This document shows positions 44,601 through 53,169 of a stretch of DNA of 64,000 nt, piece by piece. Origin of the DNA: Mogibacterium sp. (GTDB taxonomy: Bacteria; Bacillota; Clostridia; Peptostreptococcales; Anaerovoracaceae); contig JAFRJV010000078.1 in NCBI GenBank assembly GCA_017432075.1, positions 1 to 64,000 on the forward strand, written 5' to 3'. The notes below the pieces were generated by a model, which saw only the letters and a list, made by a program, of their open reading frames with translations, ran no database searches and was not told where the DNA came from. The first letter of the stretch is position 1. Every line of letters begins with the position of its first letter. A program made the position numbers and the translations under genes.

Positions 44601-45794
44601 ATGGGTAAAAAGATCGCCCTCATGGGGCTGTACTCGATACTTAATATGGGCGACCGTATACTCTGCGATACGACTGAATACCTGATAAGACAGGAGATGC
44701 CTGACGCGGAGATCATTAAGGTGGATGCATTCCCGGTATACCGGAGTCTGTTCAGCGGGATCGACAATTTCAACTACAGGGTGTCACGCAAGCTGGAACT
44801 TCACGGAAAAAAGAAGTTTGAGTATACAGACGGGTCGATGCAGAGATACCGCTACGAAAGAGCATATATAAGGCTCAGATTCTACAGATACTATAAAAAG
44901 ATGCTCAGGGATGTCGACGCCATCATTTTTGCCGGCGGAGGCTTCGTTAAGTTCAGGACTCAGGGACTCAACTACTGCGTCGAGATGGCAGGCGACATAG
45001 CGCGCAAAAGGAACATCCCGGTGATGCTGAATGCCATAGGCATAGAGGGGTTCGATATCAACGACGAAAGATGCCGTGCCCTCAGGGAGTATCTGAACTC
45101 CGGACAGTTCAAGGTAATAACGACCAGAGACGATATAGACATACTTGATAATGGCTATATACAGCGCGATGACATCGTGACTGCAAGGGTCGGTGATCCG
45201 GCTCTGTGGTCGCCTGAGTGCTACGGAGTGAGCCGCACTTTAGATGAAGACGCGCCTATCGGCATCAATGTAGTGCGCGGAGGTGTTTTTCAGGAATACG
45301 GCAACCGCCTTGACTACGATGATGTGAAGGCCTTCTACTGCGAGCTCCTGAGGGAACTCGACAGAAGGGGAATGAAGTGGGTGCTCTTCACCAACGGACT
45401 CAAGAGCGACCAGAGGATGGCGAGGAAGATCCTGGCGGATCTGGGACTTGAGGAAGACGGCAATCTTCTGCCGGAACCTGGTGATCCGGAGACTTTCCTC
45501 GACCTGATAAAAAGCTTCAGATGTATTTTCGGGGCAAGGCTGCACGCGAGCATCACATCATACGCGCTCGATGTGCCTGTGACAGGATTCATCTGGAACG
45601 AGAAGATAAGGATGTTTGCTGAAGTGATAGGCAAGCCGCAGAACTTCCTTGAAGAGGACGAGATCGATGCGGTGCGCTTTGCAGACCTTCTTCAGCAGAT
45701 ACAGACAGAACAATACGATACAGAAAGAAGAAGTCAGATCAGAGAACAGACCAGGGAGTATCTTGCCCGCTTTCTCAATGATCATCTGTACTGA
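44601..45794 (+). CDS. Polysaccharide pyruvyl transferase family protein
   Basis: 397 residues. MGKKIALMGLYSILNMGDRI is the family N-terminus (G-x-x-N-x-GD pattern), AIIFAGGGFVKFR the central glycine-rich loop and FGARLHASITSYALDVPVTG the conserved GxRxH region. Members such as CsaB and WcaK transfer pyruvate from PEP to form ketals on sugars. It resembles the C-terminal domain of the fusion at 40619. Pyruvyl groups would add negative charge to the polymer. It starts 3 bases after the SDR stop. Confidence 0.85.
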   Translation: MGKKIALMGLYSILNMGDRILCDTTEYLIRQEMPDAEIIKVDAFPVYRSLFSGIDNFNYRVSRKLELHGKKKFEYTDGSMQRYRYERAYIRLRFYRYYKKMLRDVDAIIFAGGGFVKFRTQGLNYCVEMAGDIARKRNIPVMLNAIGIEGFDINDERCRALREYLNSGQFKVITTRDDIDILDNGYIQRDDIVTARVGDPALWSPECYGVSRTLDEDAPIGINVVRGGVFQEYGNRLDYDDVKAFYCELLRELDRRGMKWVLFTNGLKSDQRMARKILADLGLEEDGNLLPEPGDPETFLDLIKSFRCIFGARLHASITSYALDVPVTGFIWNEKIRMFAEVIGKPQNFLEEDEIDAVRFADLLQQIQTEQYDTERRSQIREQTREYLARFLNDHLY

Positions 45795-45815
45795 ACCGTA
45801 AGGCGCTGATCCGTA

Positions 45816-46958
45816 ATGGCCGCAAATAAAAAAAGAAATCTTACAATAGACCTTCTGAAATTCATTTTTGTTTTGATGATAGTGCTTTATCATTCAAGAC
45901 GACTTGTCGTGAATGATGAATGTACTCCGATGTTTGTCGGCGGAGTCTTTGTGGTCGAGTTCTTTTTTCTCACTTCAGGTTACTTTTTTGCGAGGTCTGC
46001 GACCAGGAAGCCGTATATCGATGGGGAATCGCCTGGTGTGGATACAGGGAGATTCATGCTCCATAAGATATCCGGATTCCTGCCAAACTACTATGTTGCC
46101 TGGGTGATCGCTTTTGCGGTAAAACACATTTACAGTGCTCCTGTGTCAGGATCCACGCTGCTTGATCTGGCCAACGGAATATGGGAGCTTCTGTTTCTCG
46201 AGATGACCGGCATCGGCAATGGTGCGTATATCGTGAACAATGTCACCTGGTACATATCCGCGATGCTGATAGTGATGCTTGCTCTGTATCCGCTTCTGCG
46301 CAAGCATAAAGATACGTTCTTTTATGTGATAGCACCGCTGATAGTCATGTTTGCATTCGGCATTCTCTATCAGGATTTCAGGAACTTAAAAAAACCGTAC
46401 TATTTCATAAACGGACTTATAATGAAGGGAACGATCAGGGCGTTCGCTGAGATCGCGTTAGGATGCATGATCTTCAAGGTGTCTGAAGGACTTAAGAAGA
46501 TAAGATTCAGAGAAGGCGCAAGGTGGCTCCTTACAATTACAGAGATACTTATATGGACCGGTTCCGTATGCTACATGTATGGCCATCCTAGAGACATGTC
46601 ACTGAAAATGGAATACCTTCTGATAGCAGTATTCTCAGTGGGACTTCTGATCACAACAAGCGGAGTGAGCAAACTTGCTGACTGGAACTGGGGAGGCCGT
46701 TTCGGGCAAAAGGCGGTTGCGTGGCTCGGAGCATTTAGCTTTTCGCTGTATCTCGGGCATGGTTACTGGTGCCAGGTGTTCAACGGCCTGTCGATCGCTC
46801 AGGGACTGAGCTACTGGGAGAAACTGCCGCGCTATGTCGCGATCTCCCTGTGCACAGGACTTGTAATAATGTATGTATCCAAATTGCTCAGATTCTTCTG
46901 GAAGAAGAACGGCAACGCAGTCAAATCACTTTTCATTCATGACCCGGAGGCCGCATGA
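45816..46958 (+). CDS. Membrane acyltransferase (acyltransferase 3 family)
   Basis: 380 residues with about ten membrane segments. LTIDLLKFIFVLMIVLYHSR has the conserved histidine at the end of helix 1, VEFFFLTSGYFFAR follows, and FSFSLYLGHGYW is the late histidine-containing helix. It should acylate a surface polymer or a precursor. It is distinct from the acyltransferase at 11292, so two acylation sites are possible. The stop overlaps the next ATG (ATGA). Confidence 0.87.
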   Translation: MAANKKRNLTIDLLKFIFVLMIVLYHSRRLVVNDECTPMFVGGVFVVEFFFLTSGYFFARSATRKPYIDGESPGVDTGRFMLHKISGFLPNYYVAWVIAFAVKHIYSAPVSGSTLLDLANGIWELLFLEMTGIGNGAYIVNNVTWYISAMLIVMLALYPLLRKHKDTFFYVIAPLIVMFAFGILYQDFRNLKKPYYFINGLIMKGTIRAFAEIALGCMIFKVSEGLKKIRFREGARWLLTITEILIWTGSVCYMYGHPRDMSLKMEYLLIAVFSVGLLITTSGVSKLADWNWGGRFGQKAVAWLGAFSFSLYLGHGYWCQVFNGLSIAQGLSYWEKLPRYVAISLCTGLVIMYVSKLLRFFWKKNGNAVKSLFIHDPEAA

Positions 46959-48166
46959 CAGGACTCATTAAGAGAGTAAAAAACGGAATATGGCGAAGGA
47001 TAGATCCTTCAGACAAGGCAAGAATAAAGCGCCTGATGAAGAAACCTCCGAAGATAGATCCTCACTCGATCGTTTTCAACTCGAGCGACGATTATACCGG
47101 CAACCCAAAAGCTCTGTTCCTTTATATGATAGAGCACGGATATAACAAGCGCTATCACATAACCTGGCTCTTTGAGAAGGAAGAGAACTACTTCAAGTTC
47201 AAAATACCGAATGTTGATTCTGCGATAATATACGATAAGGATAGAAAAGTAAGAGCAGGGGCTCAGAAAGCTATAATGAGCGCCAGATACATTTTCTATT
47301 CCCACAACGTCAACTGGTGCAAGAGCTTCAGGGAGGGCCAGACGTTCATTGACTTGTGGCACGGCTGCGGCTATAAGGACGACATGAGGAGCGTAAAGAG
47401 GGTCATCTACTATGATCATCTTATGGTTACCGGCAGCAAGTACATAGACATATTTAAGAGAGTTCTCAAGAAGCCTGACGGAGACATTCTCGATCTTGGA
47501 TATCCGAGGAACGAGATGCTTTTCAGCAGCAGGTCGAAGGCTGTTGAGCTGCTTGCAGGAATAAAGAAAGAAGCCGGAGCGGACAAGGCGATAATCTGGA
47601 TGCCTACGTTCCGCAAGAGCACTATAGCAAGACTGGAAACCGATACCGGTCTTGGTGAAACGGGGCTGCCTATCCTTTGCGAATCAAGCGATATAGCGGA
47701 ATTCGACAGATGGTGCCGCGAGCTCGGGGTGCTGATCGTCATCAAGCAGCACATGTTCCAGCGGGATTATGTAAGGCCTGACGGACTGACAAATATCCTG
47801 TTCATCGATGAAGATTATCTGCGTGACAATGACGCGGATCTCTATGAGTTCATGGGCCGTACCGATGCGCTTATCACAGACTATTCATCTGTGGCGATAG
47901 ATTATCTGCTTGTCAATAAACCGCTGGGTTACACTCTTGACGATTACGACAGATATGAAGAGGGACGTGGATTCAGCTTCGAGAATGTAAAGGAGTACAT
48001 GCCGGGCCATCATATCTATGATATCGAAGGCCTTAAGCAGTTTGCTCAGGATATCGCGGAGGGCAAGGATCCTCATGCTGAGTGGCGCGCCAGGGTCAGA
48101 CCTGAAATGCAGACTTACACGGACGGATTCAGCAAACGCATACTTGAGTATTTCAATATAAAATGA
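46955..48166 (+). CDS. CDP-glycerol glycerophosphotransferase family protein 1
   Basis: 403 residues with CGGAGG upstream. TFIDLWHGCGYKDDM, LDLGYPRNEMLF, AIIWMPTFRKS, ALITDYSSVAIDYLLVNKPL and LGYTLDDYDRYEEGRGF are the TagB/TagF motifs, including the catalytic histidine regions. Family members transfer glycerol-phosphate or ribitol-phosphate from CDP donors to build or prime teichoic-acid chains on the inner membrane face. It lies directly upstream of the TagGH exporter. No glycerol-3-phosphate cytidylyltransferase (TagD) gene is seen in the window. Confidence 0.9.
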   Translation: MTGLIKRVKNGIWRRIDPSDKARIKRLMKKPPKIDPHSIVFNSSDDYTGNPKALFLYMIEHGYNKRYHITWLFEKEENYFKFKIPNVDSAIIYDKDRKVRAGAQKAIMSARYIFYSHNVNWCKSFREGQTFIDLWHGCGYKDDMRSVKRVIYYDHLMVTGSKYIDIFKRVLKKPDGDILDLGYPRNEMLFSSRSKAVELLAGIKKEAGADKAIIWMPTFRKSTIARLETDTGLGETGLPILCESSDIAEFDRWCRELGVLIVIKQHMFQRDYVRPDGLTNILFIDEDYLRDNDADLYEFMGRTDALITDYSSVAIDYLLVNKPLGYTLDDYDRYEEGRGFSFENVKEYMPGHHIYDIEGLKQFAQDIAEGKDPHAEWRARVRPEMQTYTDGFSKRILEYFNIK

Positions 48167-48182
48167 TCAGGGAGGACTGGGG

Positions 48183-48986
48183 TTGATTACCTGGATCATA
48201 GAAGTAATAAGGGACAACGTAAAATGCCTTAATGTTTCATTGAGCATGGCAAAAAAAGAACTGAAGAGGGCGCATTCGAAATCCGACCTCGGATGGTTCT
48301 GGGCGATCGCCAAGCCGCTCATGTATATTTTCATGTTTTATTTTGCCATCTCGACGGGTTTCAGAAACGCCAAGGAGATCGAAGGATCGGTGGCGCCGTA
48401 CTTTATCTGGCTCGCGTCAGGTATAGTGCCGTGGCAGTTCATATCCGATCTTCTGGTTGGCGGAGCAACCTGTTTTGTCAGGCATAAGAGCATTATCAAG
48501 CATTTTAAATATCCGTACACTGCGATACCTACGATACCTATACTGCCTAAGCTGTTCATCCACTTCATTATGGTGGGAGTGCTCGTCATAATGGCGTTAC
48601 TGATGGGAGTCAGGCCGAGCATTTACTGGCTGCAGCTGCCTATATATACGCTTCTGGCATTCGTATTCATTTATGTGTGGGTATGCATGACAGGCCTTCT
48701 GAATGTAATGAGTGCGGATCTGGTCGAGTTCATAAAGACCATAAGAACGGCTTTTTTCTGGCTTTCCGGAATACTGTTCAACACCAGGGGCAAGAAGGGC
48801 GCTTTCTTTGCATATAATCCGATAAGATACATTGCAGAGGGGTACCGTAACGTCTTTGCTTATCACGTGTGGATATGGGAGCAGAAGAGACTGCTGTTCA
48901 ATTTCGGCATCGTGATGATATTGATGACGGCGTTCACATGCCTGCTTTACAGAAGGCTTGAAAAGCGGCTGCCGGAGCTGCTGTAA
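48183..48986 (+). CDS. tagG: Polysaccharide/teichoic-acid ABC exporter, permease TagG
   Basis: 267 residues, six membrane segments. The start is TTG at 48183 with AGGGAGG 7 bases upstream; a shorter ATG start at 48246 would remove the conserved N-terminal amphipathic segment. SKSDLGWFWAIAKPLMYIFM corresponds to the family motif before helix 1, and ASGIVPWQFISD and AYNPIRYIAEGYRN are typical of the ABC-2 type TagG/KpsM permeases. It pairs with the ATPase gene 12 bases downstream and exports a polymer completed in the cytoplasm. Confidence 0.9.
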   Translation: MITWIIEVIRDNVKCLNVSLSMAKKELKRAHSKSDLGWFWAIAKPLMYIFMFYFAISTGFRNAKEIEGSVAPYFIWLASGIVPWQFISDLLVGGATCFVRHKSIIKHFKYPYTAIPTIPILPKLFIHFIMVGVLVIMALLMGVRPSIYWLQLPIYTLLAFVFIYVWVCMTGLLNVMSADLVEFIKTIRTAFFWLSGILFNTRGKKGAFFAYNPIRYIAEGYRNVFAYHVWIWEQKRLLFNFGIVMILMTAFTCLLYRRLEKRLPELL

Positions 48987-48998
48987 GGAGGGGCTGGT

Positions 48999-49796
48999 AT
49001 GAGCGAAACGATAATAAAGGTCGATCATGTCAGAAAGACCTACAGGAACTACAAAAGCAACTTCCAGAAGCTGAGGCATATGCTGATCCTCAGCGGAGCA
49101 GGAGAGAAAAACCGCGTTCTCAAGGATGTTTCCTTTGAAATAAAGAAGGGCGAGAAGGTCGCGATATTCGGCTATGCACACGGTGGCAAATCAACCCTGA
49201 TGCATATAATTGCGGGCATCATCAGACCTGAAGCGGGCACTGTAGAGGTAAAAGGAAAACCTGAAGTTATGTTTGACTACAGACTCGGTGTGGAGCCATC
49301 TCTCAGCGCGCTTGATAACTATGAGGTGCATGCAAAGCTGTTGGGATGGTCACGCGCGCAGATAAAGGAACGCCAGAAAGAGATTTTCCAGGCTGCCGGC
49401 CTTTCAAAAATGAAAGATATACCTCTTAAGAACTGTCCGAAAGGCTCCGCGACCAGACTCGGATTCGTTATAGAAACAATGGATATGAAGGATTTCTTTC
49501 TGGTCGATGAAAGAATGACATTCGGCAATAACAAAATAAATGAAAGGTATCTGGAACGGTTTGCGAAACTGGTAACACCGGAAATGACCCTGGTCATGGC
49601 TGCAAACGATTTCAAATATACCAGACAGTTCTGCGACAGAGGAATAGTCCTCCATGACGGTGTTATCGTCTTCGACGGGCCTTATGAGGAAGCATATCAG
49701 TATCATAAGGGACACCCGCAGCACAAGTCCTCAAAAACCGCTGTGGAAGTTGTTGAAGAGGCTGCAGAAGATTACGATGATGATGAGGTCATCTAA
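48999..49796 (+). CDS. tagH: Polysaccharide/teichoic-acid ABC exporter, ATPase TagH
   Basis: 265 residues. RKTYRNYKSNFQKL is the typical TagH start. The Walker A motif is GYAHGGKS (residues 58-65), and the Walker B region is FFLVDERMTFGNNK. The signature region CPKGSATRLGF is a degenerate form of SSGM.ARLGF, which is common in this subfamily. There is no extra C-terminal carbohydrate-binding domain; the end is acidic. Last gene before the terminator at 49817. Confidence 0.9.
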   Translation: MSETIIKVDHVRKTYRNYKSNFQKLRHMLILSGAGEKNRVLKDVSFEIKKGEKVAIFGYAHGGKSTLMHIIAGIIRPEAGTVEVKGKPEVMFDYRLGVEPSLSALDNYEVHAKLLGWSRAQIKERQKEIFQAAGLSKMKDIPLKNCPKGSATRLGFVIETMDMKDFFLVDERMTFGNNKINERYLERFAKLVTPEMTLVMAANDFKYTRQFCDRGIVLHDGVIVFDGPYEEAYQYHKGHPQHKSSKTAVEVVEEAAEDYDDDEVI

Positions 49797-49816
49797 ACAA
49801 CAAAACGAAAATAATA

Positions 49817-49848
49817 CGGGATGATGCTGTGCATCATCCCGATTTTTG
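49817..49848 (+). terminator. Rho-independent terminator
   Basis: CGGGATGATGC pairs with GCATCATCCCG around a 3-base loop, followed by ATTTTTGT. It is the first clear terminator after the attenuator at 22217 and so closes the long gene run. Confidence 0.9.
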
Positions 49849-49884
49849 TCTAAACGTTCATTAATTCAAGTGAGTGCGCTTATG

Positions 49885-49893
49885 TGCTAAAAT
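49885..49893 (+). promoter_or_regulatory. Extended -10 promoter
   Basis: TGCTAAAAT matches the extended -10 pattern. It lies directly after the terminator and only 7 bases before the ATG at 49901, so a transcript from it would be nearly leaderless. No clear -35 is seen. Confidence 0.45.
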
Positions 49894-49900
49894 AAAGGGT

Positions 49901-50992
49901 ATGAAAAAGAAGGGTAAGAAGATCGCAATAATAAGCCGCGAGAGCAACAGCAAGACGCTGGATATAGCAATGCTCGAGGAGGAGCTGATCAGACGCGGGT
50001 GTGACGTGACTGTGCTCAGCAGGCTCCTGACGAAAGAGAAGTCGCTCAAGGCGCTCGGCTATATCGGGCACGTCATGAAGCAGGAGGCAGCGATACTTGC
50101 GTCCGATGTTGCTGTGCTTGACACGTACTGCATCCCGGCAAGCATGATACCGCACCGGAAGGGGACAAAGATCGTACAGATGTGGCATGCGCTCGGAGCG
50201 ATCAAGCAGTTCGGTTGGCAGACCATCGGCAAGGAAGGCGGATCGTCCGAACGTACAGCTAAGTTGATGAAGATGCACCATGGCAATGACTATGTCGTGT
50301 GTGCGAGCGATGTGACTGCGGAGCACTTCTGCAAGGCCTTCAAAGCCGACCGGAGTAGCATCGTGAAATACGGACTGCCGCGCATCGACTACATCAAGAG
50401 TGTTGCGGCGGGTGAGAGGCATGATGAGACGGCTTCGAAGATCCTTTCAAGGTATCCCCACCTGAAAGATCCGCAGAAGACGACTGTGCTGTATGCACCG
50501 ACGTTCCGCAGGGGCAAGGCGGTCGATGTGAAGAGCCTCATGGATGCGCTCGATCCGGAGAAATACGACCTGGTCGTAAAGCTGCATCCTTTGTACAGAG
50601 GAGACGCAGAAGCTCAGAACAGACCGAATGTCGTATTTGACGAAGAGTTTTCGTCGTATGACTGGCTGTCTGTGGCGGATGTGATCATAAGCGATTACTC
50701 ATCTTACGTGATTGAATCGACACTTGCGGACAAACCGCTTTTCATATATGCTTACGATCTTGATGAATACGCTGAGAATACCGGTCTGAACATCGATTTC
50801 GGAAGCGAGCCGATCGCACCGTATGTGTTCAGAAGCGCAAAGGAACTGGCGGAATGCATTGAAGCGGCATGCGCAGGCACCGGAAGTGGAACTTATGATA
50901 TGGATGCCCTTAGGGCGTTCAGGGACAGATATATAGATATCAACACGGAGAACTGTACCGCTGCATTGGCGGATTTCATAATATCGATATGA
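49901..50992 (+). CDS. CDP-glycerol glycerophosphotransferase family protein 2
   Basis: 363 residues from the ATG at 49901 (MKKKGKKIAIISRESNS). A GTG at 49874 is in frame but precedes the -10 and has no SD. IVQMWHALGAIKQFGWQTIG, VKYGLPRIDYIK, VLYAPTFRRGKA, VVKLHPLYRG and VIISDYSSYVIESTLADKPL are family motifs. Unlike the copy at 46955 it begins with a fuller N-terminal domain, as in chain-priming or ribitol-type enzymes. It overlaps the following anchored GDPD gene by 4 bases, which links polymer synthesis and turnover. Confidence 0.88.
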   Translation: MKKKGKKIAIISRESNSKTLDIAMLEEELIRRGCDVTVLSRLLTKEKSLKALGYIGHVMKQEAAILASDVAVLDTYCIPASMIPHRKGTKIVQMWHALGAIKQFGWQTIGKEGGSSERTAKLMKMHHGNDYVVCASDVTAEHFCKAFKADRSSIVKYGLPRIDYIKSVAAGERHDETASKILSRYPHLKDPQKTTVLYAPTFRRGKAVDVKSLMDALDPEKYDLVVKLHPLYRGDAEAQNRPNVVFDEEFSSYDWLSVADVIISDYSSYVIESTLADKPLFIYAYDLDEYAENTGLNIDFGSEPIAPYVFRSAKELAECIEAACAGTGSGTYDMDALRAFRDRYIDINTENCTAALADFIISI

Positions 50993-51900
50993 AAAGGAAA
51001 AGGACTAAGAAATCATTAATAATAGCGATAGCAGTGATGCTGCTGCTCATCATCGTATCTGCGGGGTGGATCCTTCACCGCGGAAGTGATATGAATATCG
51101 CACGGATACAGGAAGATGCTGTCAGAGCACAGGAGGAGGCTGCGAAGAAAGCGGCGGAGGAAGCAGCTGCGAAGATGGCAGCCAAAGAGGCGGCATTTGC
51201 TTCGCATGTGTATTCACACCGCGGATCAGCGGGCCGTGAAGAACATTCCTTCAAGGCTTACGATGCAGCAATCGACGCAGGCTCACGCTATATAGAGCAG
51301 GATATCGTTATCACCAATGACGGTGTGCTCTACGTTTCGCATGATCTTAATGCGGTGAAAATGACCGGCTACAACGGTATGTACGAATATCTAAGTTCGA
51401 AGACTGTCGATGGACTGAAAACAGAGGCCGGCAATAAGGTCCTCCGCCTGAGCGAGGTGTTCGATAAGTACGGAAAGAATATCAATTACGTGATTGAACT
51501 CAAGCCGCACAGTGACGCGTGCGTTGAAGCTTTCGAGAAGATGGTGGACGAGTACGGATTCGCCGATGTGATAACCGTGCAGTCAATGTATCCTGATGTG
51601 CTGGAGACGCTGGAGGAGAAGTATCCGGATATGCCGAAGCTTTACGTATGCTGGAGCCAGGCCGACTTTGAGTATGTCGTGGACAAGCCGTATGTCGATA
51701 TAATCTCGGTGAAAGCGGCTGCTGGTCTGATGACTCAGGACAACTGCGACAGGACACATGAGAACGGCAAGAAGTTCAGTGCATGGACGCTCGACTCCAA
51801 AGAAACGATCAAAAAAGCCATTAATATGGGTGTAGATACATACTTTACTAATGACACGCCGCTCGCTCTTTCACTTGAGAAAAAATACAGAAAGAGCTAG
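50989..51900 (+). CDS. Membrane-anchored glycerophosphodiester phosphodiesterase
   Basis: 303 residues. A single N-terminal membrane helix (SLIIAIAVMLLLIIVSAGWI) acts as signal anchor, followed by an Ala/Glu/Lys coiled stalk (about residues 35-70) and a GDPD catalytic domain (SHRGSAGREEHSF, YIEQDIVITNDG, YVSHDLN). The active site faces outside the cell. It overlaps one glycerophosphotransferase gene and is followed by another, so it may trim or recycle glycerol-phosphate polymers, like GlpQ acting on teichoic acid. A second exported GDPD is encoded at 10248. Confidence 0.9.
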   Translation: MKRKRTKKSLIIAIAVMLLLIIVSAGWILHRGSDMNIARIQEDAVRAQEEAAKKAAEEAAAKMAAKEAAFASHVYSHRGSAGREEHSFKAYDAAIDAGSRYIEQDIVITNDGVLYVSHDLNAVKMTGYNGMYEYLSSKTVDGLKTEAGNKVLRLSEVFDKYGKNINYVIELKPHSDACVEAFEKMVDEYGFADVITVQSMYPDVLETLEEKYPDMPKLYVCWSQADFEYVVDKPYVDIISVKAAAGLMTQDNCDRTHENGKKFSAWTLDSKETIKKAINMGVDTYFTNDTPLALSLEKKYRKS

Positions 51901-51920
51901 GGCAGGCGCGGAGGCAAACG

Positions 51921-53168
51921 ATGAGCATTACAAAGACATTCAAAAAGGTAGTATTCGATATCGCAAAGAAGAACAAGACTTTCCGTCTGGTCTTCAGAGG
52001 CAGCAGGGACACGGCTTACCGCGCAAAGATGACGCTCGACGACCCGTTCGGCAAGATCGACGACAAGCTGGTCTATTTCCGCACGTTCTCGGGCCGCGGT
52101 TACAGCGATTCGCCTAAGGCGATGTACGAGTACATGCTGACAGCGCCTGAATACAAGGACTACAGGTTTATATGGTGCTTCAAGGATCCTGATGAGTACA
52201 GCTTTCTGCTGCACAATGACAGCACCAGTCTGGTGAAGTTCCGGACAAAGGAAGACAACAAGGCACTGCGCAAAGCGAAATACTGGATCACCAATTATCG
52301 CATGCTGAACTACCAGTTCCCTCGCAAGGGTCAGGTGTATCTGCAGTGCTGGCACGGCACGCCGCTCAAGAGGCTCGGATATGATATCATCGAGAGCGAC
52401 AATGCCATGAACTCGCTGGACGAGATCAAGGAGAAGTACAGAACGGACGCAGAGAAGTTCTCGTACATCCTGTCACCGTCGCCGTTCGCAACGGACAAGT
52501 TCGCTACTGCGTGGAACCTCAATGAGACAGGTCAGAGAGACAAGATCATAGAAGAGGGCTATCCGCGCAACGATGCGCTTGCCGTAGCTACAGACGCGGA
52601 TCGCGACAAGATCAGAAAGCAGCTCGGCGTGGAGGACAGGAAGGTCATCCTGTACGCGCCTACATGGAGAGACAATCAGCATACGAGCGGCCAGGGCTAC
52701 ACCTACAAGACCGAGGTCGATTTTGACAAGCTGCAGAAAGAGCTCGGCGATGAGTATATCATCCTCTTCAGGGCACATTATCTGGTCGCCAACAGCTTTG
52801 ACTTCGAAAAATACAAAGGCTTCGTCGTTGACGTCTCGTCGTATCCTGACATCAACGATCTGTACATCGCCGCGGACATCCTCGTTACGGACTACTCAAG
52901 TGTGTTCTTCGACTATTCGATTCTCGAGCGGCCGGTCATCTTCTACATGTACGACCTCGAGCATTACGCAAATGAAATGAGGGGATTCTACCTGTCACTC
53001 GATGAGCTTCCGGGGCCTATCGTCAAGGATGAGGATGCGCTGATCAGCGAGATTAAGGCGACGGATGGCTGGCAGGCAGATGAAAAGTACAAGGCGTTCG
53101 TAAAGAGGTTCAATCCTTACGAGGACGGCAACTCCTCGAAACGCGTACTGGCCAGGATCATTAAATAG
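51921..53168 (+). CDS. CDP-glycerol glycerophosphotransferase family protein 3 (TagF-like)
   Basis: 415 residues with GGAGG upstream. YLQCWHGTPLKRLGYDI is the classic TagF/TagB catalytic histidine motif; ILSPSPFATDKF, EEGYPRNDAL, VILYAPTWRDNQ and ADILVTDYSSVFFDYSILE follow. This is the most canonical of the three glycerophosphotransferase-like proteins and is a good candidate for chain extension. Short N-terminal lead consistent with peripheral membrane association. Stop and next ATG are 1 base apart. Confidence 0.9.
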   Translation: MSITKTFKKVVFDIAKKNKTFRLVFRGSRDTAYRAKMTLDDPFGKIDDKLVYFRTFSGRGYSDSPKAMYEYMLTAPEYKDYRFIWCFKDPDEYSFLLHNDSTSLVKFRTKEDNKALRKAKYWITNYRMLNYQFPRKGQVYLQCWHGTPLKRLGYDIIESDNAMNSLDEIKEKYRTDAEKFSYILSPSPFATDKFATAWNLNETGQRDKIIEEGYPRNDALAVATDADRDKIRKQLGVEDRKVILYAPTWRDNQHTSGQGYTYKTEVDFDKLQKELGDEYIILFRAHYLVANSFDFEKYKGFVVDVSSYPDINDLYIAADILVTDYSSVFFDYSILERPVIFYMYDLEHYANEMRGFYLSLDELPGPIVKDEDALISEIKATDGWQADEKYKAFVKRFNPYEDGNSSKRVLARIIK

Positions 53169-53169
53169 A

